Assembly (NCBI GenBank): GCA_017618935.1
Contig: JAFZTG010000140.1
Location: 1-45,232, forward strand
Direction: 5' to 3'
Source of the DNA: Bacteroidales bacterium
GTDB taxonomy: Bacteria; Bacteroidota; Bacteroidia; Bacteroidales; UBA1715
Length of the DNA: 45,232 nucleotides
Positions 27,812 through 35,181 of this stretch are shown one piece after another. The position numbers were made by a program, and so were the translations under genes. The notes under the pieces were generated by a model. That model saw only the letters and a program-made list of their open reading frames with translations. It searched no databases and was not told the origin of the DNA. How positions within the stretch are numbered: the stretch's first letter is position 1; the number at the start of each line of letters is the position of its first letter.

Positions 27812-28687
27812 ATGAAAAAATTTAAGATTAAGGATTTACAGTTCACAAAACTTTCGGATCGTACCGTAGAAGTCTCTTCATGTAGAAACAGACAAGCGTC
27901 AAAAATTGAAATTCCATCTTCTATCGTTGTCGGATGTGGTTTCTTTGGTTTAAGCAAGAAACAATACGACGTGACAGAAATTGGAGATTATGCATTTGGG
28001 GAATGCAGGAGACTTGAGGAAGTGTCAATCCCCTCCTCTATAGTTGAAATTGGGAAAATGGCATTTAAAAATTGTAACCATTTGAAGTGCATCACCATTC
28101 CCGAAGGAGTTAAAGAGATTCGTTATTGTGCGTTTGAGGGCTGTACAAGTCTGACCGAAATTTCATTACCAAAATCATTAGAAAACATTGATGAAAGCGC
28201 ATTTCGCGGATGCGACAAATTAGTTCGTCCTGAAAACAATACTGATGACGAAGACGACGATACTGATGACATTTATGATTCCCTCGAATATGACGAAGAA
28301 CGCTTGAATAAATTAAAAGAACTTGGTGAAAAAGGCGATGCCAAGGCACAAGACGAATTGGGATTTTATTATTGGATGAACGAAGAACCAGAAGACGCAT
28401 TTTATTGGTATCAAAAATCAGCACAACAAAAATACCCTCAAGGTATGGCCGATTTGGGACGATGCTACTCAGGCGTATTTTATGATTATGAAGTTGACCA
28501 CGAAAAGGCAATACAATTACTAACCGAAGCAGCGGAACTTGGTTGTGCCGATGGTTATTTCGGTTTATGCGAATGTTACGTAGAAGGTTATGGTGTGGAA
28601 AAAAACATGAAAAAAGCAAAGGAATTATATGCCAAGGCTGTGGAATTGGGTTGTGAATACGACGAGCCATGGCTTGAAGATGATTGA
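27812..28687 (+). CDS. BspA-like leucine-rich-repeat protein fused to Sel1 repeats
   Basis: The ATG at 27812 is chosen because the 24 codons before it lie in the promoter region (291 residues result). Residues about 54-140 are LRR_5/BspA-type repeats (EIGDYAFGECRRLEEVSIPSS; MAFKNCNHLKCITIPEGV; AFEGCTSLTEISLPKSL). A strongly acidic linker (about 142-163, TDDEDDDTDD) joins them to Sel1-like helical repeats (about 165-285, KGDAKAQDELGFYYW; AAELGCADGYFGLCECYVEG). There is no signal peptide, so unlike secreted BspA it should be cytoplasmic. Both repeat types bind proteins, so a scaffold is a fair guess. Confidence 0.82.
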   Translation: MKKFKIKDLQFTKLSDRTVEVSSCRNRQASKIEIPSSIVVGCGFFGLSKKQYDVTEIGDYAFGECRRLEEVSIPSSIVEIGKMAFKNCNHLKCITIPEGVKEIRYCAFEGCTSLTEISLPKSLENIDESAFRGCDKLVRPENNTDDEDDDTDDIYDSLEYDEERLNKLKELGEKGDAKAQDELGFYYWMNEEPEDAFYWYQKSAQQKYPQGMADLGRCYSGVFYDYEVDHEKAIQLLTEAAELGCADGYFGLCECYVEGYGVEKNMKKAKELYAKAVELGCEYDEPWLEDD

Positions 28688-28698
28688 CAAAAAAGTTC

Positions 28699-28706
28699 TA
28701 TATTTG
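28699..28706 (+). promoter_or_regulatory. -7 box (TATATTTG) before the gene at 28729
   Basis: An exact TAnnTTTG match 22 bp upstream of the ATG at 28729. It suggests that this gene can be expressed separately from the LRR/Sel1 gene, whose stop is only 12 bp before the box. Confidence 0.45.
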
Positions 28707-28728
28707 TACAATTATAAAAAATATCATT

Positions 28729-29649
28729 ATGGAAGATAAACTATGCATAGTACAATTTCCACATCCTGGAAACGAAACTCATCCCAAATCATGCGTATAT
28801 GTAAAATGGAATTTAAGCAAAACACATAAAAGAAAATATTTATGTTGTACAGGTAATTATATGAAGAATGGCATTGAAGTCCGCGACAGACTGATGTTTT
28901 GGGGAGAATGGGAACCTGATTCTTATATAATAAGAGATTATGGGATTAATAATAGTCCTCGTTATCTTCAAAAGCCAATATGGCCGTGCGAAATTCCGAT
29001 ATCGACAAAATGTTGTGGCACAGACCCTTTTGTTTTCAACAATGAGTTTTTATATGGAATTTGTAAACAAACCAAGAGATTGAGCAAAACAAAAAATCAT
29101 TCTATTACTCAATTGGCACGATTGCAAATAGGAAGTTTGATTTTATTTGGTTCCACACTTAATCAAAATACTCCTAATGCATGTTTTGCAGTTGATACAA
29201 TTTTTGTCGTAAGTGATTATGTAGAATACGATGATTCTTCGATAGACTATGTTCAAGGCTCCGTTAGAGAACAAGATTATACTCTTATTGCACAATTGAA
29301 TGGCGTAGAAACCGAAAAACGTAGATGTTACAAAGGGGCAACGCCTAAAAATCCATACTACGGAATGTATAGTTTTTGCCCATGTGTTATTTATAACTCT
29401 GAAGGAGTTGGGCATGAACGTTTAATATTGGACAAAAATATCATTCGTAACATAAACAAAATGTTGCCCAAAGATGTCCTTAATCCTAACTTAAACTCTT
29501 CTCCCAAATATAATCCAACAATAATAAATGAAGAAGATGATGAAAAAAAAGAATCTCTTACTATTCAAAATGTAAGAACTGTCTGGAATGAATTACGACG
29601 GTTAACATTTGAACAAGGTTTGCTGGAAGGAACCCGATTTTATTTGTGA
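28729..29649 (+). CDS. Conserved protein of unknown function with FWGEWEP motif
   Basis: 306 residues from the ATG at 28729; the frame is open 15 codons further, across the -7 box. Near the N-terminus IVQFPHPGNETHP, KRKYLCCTGNY and MFWGEWEPDSYI stand out, and later CCGTDPFVFNNEFLYGICKQ; the tryptophan, cysteine and aromatic residues have the look of a conserved active or binding site. I believe similar FWGEWE proteins exist in many bacteria without an assigned role, but I cannot verify this. The rest is soluble, with no signal peptide or membrane segment. It lies between the LRR/Sel1 gene and a small zinc-ribbon-like gene, 16 bp from the latter. Confidence 0.6.
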   Translation: MEDKLCIVQFPHPGNETHPKSCVYVKWNLSKTHKRKYLCCTGNYMKNGIEVRDRLMFWGEWEPDSYIIRDYGINNSPRYLQKPIWPCEIPISTKCCGTDPFVFNNEFLYGICKQTKRLSKTKNHSITQLARLQIGSLILFGSTLNQNTPNACFAVDTIFVVSDYVEYDDSSIDYVQGSVREQDYTLIAQLNGVETEKRRCYKGATPKNPYYGMYSFCPCVIYNSEGVGHERLILDKNIIRNINKMLPKDVLNPNLNSSPKYNPTIINEEDDEKKESLTIQNVRTVWNELRRLTFEQGLLEGTRFYL

Positions 29650-29665
29650 TTTTTAAGTACCATAT

Positions 29666-29995
29666 ATGATTCACGACATTGAAAAACTGATTGCTTCAAT
29701 CAACGTAAACAACAACTACAAACCGCTTTGGCCGTGGGAAGATGTGATTCAAGGGATTAGGAACTTTCCCGACAAGGTAAAATACATCTACCCCAAAAGC
29801 GAAGCCAAAAATTTACATAAAAGAAAGTGGATTTTTGCCAAAGCCGACAAAAGCCCTATATTGCGTTGTCCTCACCGAAAAGTTCGGTCGTACGTCTATT
29901 ATAGTTACAAAGGCCCTCGACATTCGCAAAGATCCATAATCTGGTTTTGCCCCAAATGCGGGAAACAACTCTATAGAAAAGTTCGTGTTAGTTAA
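29666..29995 (+). CDS. Small protein with zinc-ribbon-like C-terminus, unknown function
   Basis: 109 residues, basic. The C-terminal half has RCPHRKVRSYVYYS, then about 30 residues later WFCPKCGKQLYRKV. The CPxxC knuckle and the upstream Cys/His could form a zinc ribbon, the kind found in nucleic-acid-binding proteins. The N-terminal half (LWPWEDVIQGIRNFPDKV) is not recognised. It starts 16 bp after the FWGEWE gene and ends 12 bp before the next LRR gene, so the three are probably one transcription unit. Confidence 0.55.
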   Translation: MIHDIEKLIASINVNNNYKPLWPWEDVIQGIRNFPDKVKYIYPKSEAKNLHKRKWIFAKADKSPILRCPHRKVRSYVYYSYKGPRHSQRSIIWFCPKCGKQLYRKVRVS

Positions 29996-30007
29996 AAATC
30001 GCATATT

Positions 30008-30805
30008 ATGAAATACAAAAATCACATTATCATCAGTTTTGAAACAGAGGAACAATTCAGCAACTTCAAAAATGAACTCGACGACGGGAAAGGGTTGTTG
30101 TATGTTGAAAAAATACTCTGTTCCCCTATTGCAACGGCACAATGGGAGAAGGATTTATCCTTTGACGGCAAAACGGGCCGATATTTTTGTCTTTCGGAAA
30201 AATCGTTGTCAGAGTTTTTTGAAAAAATCTGCACAAAATACACTGGCATAACGGTAGAATGGCTTCAAAAGAACCTGAACGACGACACCGACCTCGTTCA
30301 CGGTTCCGGCAACAACAATGGCTACACTGCCGCTGCTGTTTCCAACAGTGACGCCTTTTTCGAGAAGGCCGAAACATTCGGTCCTTACGACGACGGGATT
30401 TTTGTTTTGGACGGATTCGACGTTGTTGCCAACATGAACGACAAGACACTACTCATAGAAGGCGTCAGGAAGCAACTTCCCGCCAATTTCAGCATTCCGT
30501 CGAAATGGACAATTGCAGGACACGAATATACACTCACAGAAATTGGTTACGGAGCTTTTCAGGACAACAATGATATAGAACGTATAACGATTCCCGACAC
30601 CGTAATCGAAATAGGACATGCGGCATTCGCTCATTGCCCAAAACTCAAAGAAATACATTTGCCGCATTCTGTTCGTCGGTTCGGAGAAGGTGTTTTCTAC
30701 TGCCAGCAACCACTCACCGTCCATATCAGCAAATCATATCCGCATATCGATCTCCTGCGTGACGAATACAAGGAACAACAGGTAACATTTGTGGAGGAAG
30801 AGTGA
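30008..30805 (+). CDS. Protein with BspA-like leucine-rich C-terminus and unknown N-terminal domain
   Basis: 265 residues. The C-terminal third is LRR_5/BspA-type: LTEIGYGAFQDNNDIERITIPD, then VIEIGHAAFAHCPKLKEIHLPHSV and FGEGVFYCQQPLTV. Before it, residues 1-155 (FETEEQFSNFKNELDDG; ATAQWEKDLSFDGKTGRYF; LSEFFEKICTKY) form a separate domain that I do not recognise. There is no signal peptide. With the gene at 27812 it makes two cytoplasmic LRR proteins in one cluster, each joined to a different partner domain. Confidence 0.65.
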   Translation: MKYKNHIIISFETEEQFSNFKNELDDGKGLLYVEKILCSPIATAQWEKDLSFDGKTGRYFCLSEKSLSEFFEKICTKYTGITVEWLQKNLNDDTDLVHGSGNNNGYTAAAVSNSDAFFEKAETFGPYDDGIFVLDGFDVVANMNDKTLLIEGVRKQLPANFSIPSKWTIAGHEYTLTEIGYGAFQDNNDIERITIPDTVIEIGHAAFAHCPKLKEIHLPHSVRRFGEGVFYCQQPLTVHISKSYPHIDLLRDEYKEQQVTFVEEE

Positions 30806-30872
30806 TTAATCCTTCAAACATTCGACAGGAATTATTTTCACGCCATCAAGACGGGTAAATGCCCAAACAACC

Positions 30873-31391
30873 TTATTTTTGGTTTTGTATATATGCTTCG
30901 ATAGAAAACAAAGGAATATTTTCCATCCAATCTTGGTCAATATACGGCTTCATTGAGCAACGAAGTCCTTTTAATTGAGGATATTTATCTGTACAGAACA
31001 CATGAAGCGACTGAGAATGAACATTATCCTCCGCTTTTACCTCGATTGGTATAACACGTTTTTCAGTTTGTACCAAAAAATCTATTTCACTTTGAGAATT
31101 ATTCGCACTCCAATAAAATATAGGCAGATTAGTTGTTTTCAACTGTTCTAAAACATATTCTTCGGAAAAAGCACCCTTATATTCCTTAAAAATATCATTA
31201 TTGGTTAGCACAAGACCAGCAGGTGCGTTTACCATGCAACCCAAAAGACCACAATCAAGCAGGAACAGCTTAAAAACGCCATAATCTTCATAAAATGCCA
31301 ATGGCATTCCGGGATCATTAACTCGGTTTATTTTATAAACAATGCCAGCGTCAAAATCAAACATATTGACATTTTTTTTGACCATAAACAT
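30873..31391 (-). pseudogene. Truncated DUF4143-type ATP-binding protein (C-terminal remnant)
   Basis: 172 codons remain of a family that normally has about 380-420 residues with an N-terminal AAA (Walker) ATPase. The visible part is the C-terminal DUF4143 region: DAGIVYKINRVNDPGMPL, FKLFLLDCGLLGCM, FSEEYVLEQL, FYWSANNSQSEIDFLVQ and PIEVKAEDN (a PD-(D/E)XK-like nuclease core). No Walker motifs occur upstream; instead the frame meets a stop inside 33-bp tandem repeats. Most likely decayed, although the C-terminal module could still be made from the ATG at 31391 or 31385. Confidence 0.75.
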
Positions 31392-31456
31392 ACTAAACTA
31401 TACATTTATTTTGACCGTTACTAAAACATTATTTACATTTTTTCTGACCATAAACA
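31369..31456. repeat. 33-bp tandem repeat, three units
   Basis: Units begin at 31369, 31402 and 31435, spaced exactly 33 bp. Each starts ACATTT and continues T(T/A)TT(T/C)TGACC about 9 bases on. Units 1 and 3 also share CATAAACA after TGACC. The first unit overlaps the start of the DUF4143 remnant. In that minus-strand frame the units would encode 11-residue repeats (FMVKKNVN, TVKINV, FMVRKNVN) broken by a stop. Confidence 0.7.
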
Positions 31457-31908
31457 CCAAAATCAAAGAATAACAATAAGCAAATCGGGTTCCCGAAGTT
31501 TTGTCGGCGGATTTTCTTCGTTGAATTCACGGGCAAACAACCATTCTACTAACAATTTGATTTTCTTTTAATAACCAAATTTTACTTTGTATTTTTGTGG
31601 CATTTCCCTTTGTGCTTTTGCGGTAATTTATCTTCTCTTTTCTTCCCAAAAGATTTTTTTCTTTCTTTAAACAACTCCCTCACATTGATTTTACTATGCT
31701 ATCGCCACCACACCTGCAAATGACCTAAAATGACCTTTGAAAAGTTCATTTTTTTTTGCAAATTTTGTAGTGTCATAAAGTATGCAGAAAAATAAAAAAT
31801 ACGTTCTAAAACTTTTTTGGATTTTTCTTGGAAATTAGTCTTATTTTTTTTTTTTTGAAAAATGATATTTGGCATAAACTTTTTGTAAAACAGAAAAGCA
31901 AAAAAAAT
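31392..31908. other. 517-bp intergenic region holding repeats, possible gene debris and operator copy 3
   Basis: After the 33-bp repeats, a minus-strand open stretch of 34 codons (31463-31567) with protein-like composition (WLFAREFNEENPP) may be the tail of a lost gene. A TATTTTTG box lies near 31588-31597 on the plus strand without a gene after it. The TGACCT operator is at 31718, followed by a 170-bp AT-rich leader before the DUF285 gene. Confidence 0.5.
31718..31770 (+). promoter_or_regulatory. TGACCT direct-repeat operator (copy 3) with -7-like TTTTGTAG before the ten-gene run
   Basis: The 21-bp core at 31718-31738 is identical to copies 1 and 2. A T9 tract follows, and TTTTGTAG begins 25 nt after the core, exactly as in copy 1. 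The first gene starts at 31909, leaving a leader of about 135 nt, much longer than others in this window. Confidence 0.6.
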
Positions 31909-32295
31909 ATGAACAGACAATATTTCATATTTGGTGGCGAGGCTGGACTCACAGGGAAAGAACATGAGAAGCCCAAAAAATATTTTCCCAAAGATAGAGA
32001 TGAACTTAAACATTTGCTGGATATACTTATTAAAGAACGTGGAAACGAAGCAGATTTTAATGACATTGATACAAGTAAAGTTACCGATATGTCTCGTTTG
32101 TTTGAAAATCAGACAGAATTTAATGGAGATATTTCACTCTGGGACACAAGCAATGTGACTGATATGAATTGTATGTTCAAAGGAGCATCCTCATTCAATC
32201 AAGACCTAAGTGATTGGGAAACAGAGCTGGCAAACACGTCGAAAATGTTTCAAGGTGCAACTAAAATGAGAGATCATTTACCCGAATGGTATTAA
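31909..32295 (+). CDS. Short DUF285 (BspA-type) repeat protein without signal peptide
   Basis: 128 residues from the ATG at 31909; an upstream in-frame ATG at 31828 would add 27 residues out of a T-rich leader. Two to three DUF285 repeats are clear: IDTSKVTDMSRLFENQTEFNG, then WDTSNVTDMNCMFKGASSFNQ and a weaker third (ANTSKMFQGATKM). DUF285 repeats usually occur in long, secreted surface proteins; this one is very short and has no export signal. It is the first gene after operator copy 3. Function unknown; protein binding is likely by analogy. Confidence 0.8.
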   Translation: MNRQYFIFGGEAGLTGKEHEKPKKYFPKDRDELKHLLDILIKERGNEADFNDIDTSKVTDMSRLFENQTEFNGDISLWDTSNVTDMNCMFKGASSFNQDLSDWETELANTSKMFQGATKMRDHLPEWY

Positions 32296-32333
32296 ATACG
32301 TATATAAAATTAACAATTAAAATAATTTGAAAT

Positions 32334-34079
32334 ATGAAAAAACATTTCCTTATCGCTGTTCTTCTATTTATTGGAATCTCGTCTTTTTCTCAGGAACTTA
32401 AAACGAAAAAAGAAGGTGATGTAACCTATCAATATTATGAAGATGAATATGGTAGAATCATAATGCAAGGTACATATTCCAAAATATATAATAAAAACCA
32501 ATACATAGACGGAGTTGAGTGCTATGAACAATATAGTGAAAAATGTACATTAAAAAACAATGTCGGTAACGGACAATTTTCTTATTCTCAAAAAATAACT
32601 GTTAAAGGAGCTGGAGTATCTAATGTAACAACAGCTTCAGGGGGATTTAAGGAAGGAGTTTTTGATGGGAAATGGACTATAACAAAGACATTGAATGCTC
32701 AAGGAAAAGTTACGACCAAAACATCAAGTATTACGTTTTCCAATGGTATTATTACACATATACATGGAACATATGAAAGAAGTGGAAACCAATACGATTT
32801 CTACTTTACAGACGACACTGTGCTTTCGGGTTCTTTCAAAAGTCAGGAATATGGTACAGAAAAAATAAATAATAATTTAGTTGTTTATTCCGATCCTCAA
32901 AAAAACACTATTTTAGAAAAGATACACCAACTACAAATACAAGGAGAAAAAACGGATGTTTGGGAACCTTTGTATGAATATGTTGCAGAGTCAGGGTATA
33001 TGCAGTTACGCAGACATGACGAGATAGAGATATTAAAAATATTTCAAAGTTATGGAGATGTCATTCTAAGCGCAGTAACAGGTTATCTTTCGAAAGAAAA
33101 ATACTCTTCACCAGATTCAAAAAACGAATTGGGCAAATACTGGGAATATTTCTTTCTCGGCCCTATTGAATACGCAACTTTTGATGAGGTGGAGGCAGCA
33201 ATTAAACGTGCAAGTCTTGATAAGAACAACTGGAGCAGAAAACAATACGACTTTTACGAAGATTTTTTATTAACAAGACAAATACAAGACAAATATATTC
33301 CCACAAAAATTTATGAAGGGATAAGAAAACTTTATGATTTAGATTCTAAAGCCGCTGAATACAAAAGAATTATAAAGGAAAAAACAAATAGCAGATTTAA
33401 AAATTTTGTCAGCAATCCATACTCTATTGAAAACTACCTTAAAAGTGTTTCTAATGAATATAAAATTTATATGGACTCATCTTCCACTTCATATAGTGAG
33501 CGTGACGACATTGTGACAGTGACAGTCCCTTGTGCAGTATATTATGCCAATTTCAATAATACAGGGCAACCTGCCGTGAAACGAGAAGTATTTCAAATTT
33601 CTATAACAGCTGATAATAATCAATCCCGCCAATTGTTAACAAGAACTGATTTGCCCAAAGAAGAAAAATTATATGTTGAAAAACTTCGAAAAAAAGAGAG
33701 AATGGAAAAAGATTCTATTCACATTTTAAATTCTATATATGCTTTAGAGAATTATCTACAAGAAGAATTTCAAAAATATGGAAAGACTGTCGATAGCAAA
33801 GCACAAGACATAACACCATTAGGTGGTTATAAAATATATAGGGAAACCGCTGTTATCACAAAAACAGACGTTTCTGTTGAAATTACATGTCAAATATTAA
33901 AGAAAGAAGGCAAAAATGTACAGATTTGGGATATACCATTTATTCTAACAACAGATAACGATAGATTATTTCTAGACTACGATTTAAACAAAGCAAACCG
34001 CATTGAGAATAAAGAATTAGAAAAAGAACTTTCTCAAAAAATAAAAAAAGAACCTCTAGTTAACCCATTAAATAATTGA
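32334..34079 (+). CDS. Secreted protein of unknown function (581 residues)
   Basis: A clear signal peptide (KKHFLIAVLLFIGISSFSQ, cleavage after FSQ or nearby) directs it to the periplasm or beyond. The N-terminal part has short glycine- and aromatic-rich beta segments (GRIIMQGTYSKIY; GGFKEGVFDGKWTITK; THIHGTYERSGNQYDFYF) resembling MORN-like or toxin-immunity-type beta repeats. The middle and C-terminal parts are mixed helical with no family I know. No sorting domain and no lipobox were seen. It starts 38 bp after the DUF285 gene and is followed by lipoproteins. AT content is higher than in the housekeeping genes. Confidence 0.6.
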   Translation: MKKHFLIAVLLFIGISSFSQELKTKKEGDVTYQYYEDEYGRIIMQGTYSKIYNKNQYIDGVECYEQYSEKCTLKNNVGNGQFSYSQKITVKGAGVSNVTTASGGFKEGVFDGKWTITKTLNAQGKVTTKTSSITFSNGIITHIHGTYERSGNQYDFYFTDDTVLSGSFKSQEYGTEKINNNLVVYSDPQKNTILEKIHQLQIQGEKTDVWEPLYEYVAESGYMQLRRHDEIEILKIFQSYGDVILSAVTGYLSKEKYSSPDSKNELGKYWEYFFLGPIEYATFDEVEAAIKRASLDKNNWSRKQYDFYEDFLLTRQIQDKYIPTKIYEGIRKLYDLDSKAAEYKRIIKEKTNSRFKNFVSNPYSIENYLKSVSNEYKIYMDSSSTSYSERDDIVTVTVPCAVYYANFNNTGQPAVKREVFQISITADNNQSRQLLTRTDLPKEEKLYVEKLRKKERMEKDSIHILNSIYALENYLQEEFQKYGKTVDSKAQDITPLGGYKIYRETAVITKTDVSVEITCQILKKEGKNVQIWDIPFILTTDNDRLFLDYDLNKANRIENKELEKELSQKIKKEPLVNPLNN

Positions 34080-34131
34080 CGGAGAGTTTTTGTAGTAAAA
34101 CAATAATAGTAAACAATTAAATTTAATAAAT

Positions 34132-35142
34132 ATGAAAAAAATCTTATTCCCTTTAACAGTATGTGCTCTTGCACTATTTTCTTGTGGTAACAGTGAAAAT
34201 CAAAATCAAGAAAAAGTAACATATGATGCAGGCAGTGGCGATGTAGTGAGTGTTAACGAACAACAAAAACCAAAACTGATGGTTTTGCCAAGTGACAAAT
34301 TGTTGCAAAGATGGAAAATGCTCAAGCAGGAAGACGCTCAAGGTAAAACAATCCTTATCCGTGACTTCAACGGGTATTTGTTGAAAGACCAAAATTCCAC
34401 GTATGTGATTTCAGCAATCCAACGGGCATTTGTTGATTACGGATTTCCACTCGATGATTTGGAACAAACCATCAAGCAAATCACCGACCAAGATATTCTT
34501 GACGATGTTGATGAAATTCAAAAAGATGCCAAGACAATTTTGTTGACTACGGCAAAACCCGACATCATCTTGGAACTTGACTACGAGCTACGTGACAATA
34601 TGGCTTCAAGAAACATGGATAAATCCCTTACTTTCACATTAAGAGCACTTGACGCTTTCACAAACCAAGTAGTGGGAACCATCCAAGAAACCGAATTTGG
34701 CAAAGGTTCTGGCTCTGGTCCTGAAAAACTTATGGAAGATGCTATTAAAAAAGATGGCAATGAATTTACTGGACAAATCAACAAACATTTTGCCAACATT
34801 GTGGCTAATGGTAGAAACATCACTGTTCGTGTAACTTTGGAAAAAGGCGTTTCATTTAAGATGGATGACGAATGTCTTGACGGGGACTCTTACACCGATT
34901 TCATTATCGACTATATGAAAACAAACACGTATAAAGGTGCATACACCCTTACAAGAAACACATCTACCGAATTGTATTTTACCAATGTAAAAATTCCTAC
35001 CCTCAATTCCGATGGTACACAATTCAGTGCTTACGACTTTGCTCGTGCCTTGTCAAAAGCATTAAACAAAGGATGTGGTACAAAATCAAAAAACAAAACA
35101 CAAGGTTTGGGCGACGCTTTGATTTCTATTAAAGGAATGTAA
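34132..35142 (+). CDS. DUF6175-like lipoprotein
   Basis: 336 residues. A lipobox (CALALFSCGN, Cys18) predicts anchoring of the mature protein to a membrane. The pattern KPKLMVLPSDKLLQRW, then a helical part with AFVDYGFPLDDLEQTIKQI and TAKPDIILELDYELR, LRALDAFTNQVVGT and INKHFANIVANGRNITVRV resembles the Bacteroidota DUF6175 family, which I recall from Bacteroides genomes; its role is unknown. It precedes a second lipoprotein gene (39 bp gap) with a related helical/beta plan, and both fit an envelope complex. Confidence 0.65.
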   Translation: MKKILFPLTVCALALFSCGNSENQNQEKVTYDAGSGDVVSVNEQQKPKLMVLPSDKLLQRWKMLKQEDAQGKTILIRDFNGYLLKDQNSTYVISAIQRAFVDYGFPLDDLEQTIKQITDQDILDDVDEIQKDAKTILLTTAKPDIILELDYELRDNMASRNMDKSLTFTLRALDAFTNQVVGTIQETEFGKGSGSGPEKLMEDAIKKDGNEFTGQINKHFANIVANGRNITVRVTLEKGVSFKMDDECLDGDSYTDFIIDYMKTNTYKGAYTLTRNTSTELYFTNVKIPTLNSDGTQFSAYDFARALSKALNKGCGTKSKNKTQGLGDALISIKGM

Positions 35143-35181
35143 AATAGCGTAAAAAAGAATCTAATAGAAAAAAAGACTCAA

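Noticed and set aside
28110..28670. 186-codon minus-strand frame opposite the LRR/Sel1 gene
   Set aside because: Shadow of a repeat protein on the plus strand; composition is not protein-like.
31369..31456. CRISPR array
   Set aside because: The three units are contiguous 33-bp repeats with no unique spacers, and no cas genes are present.
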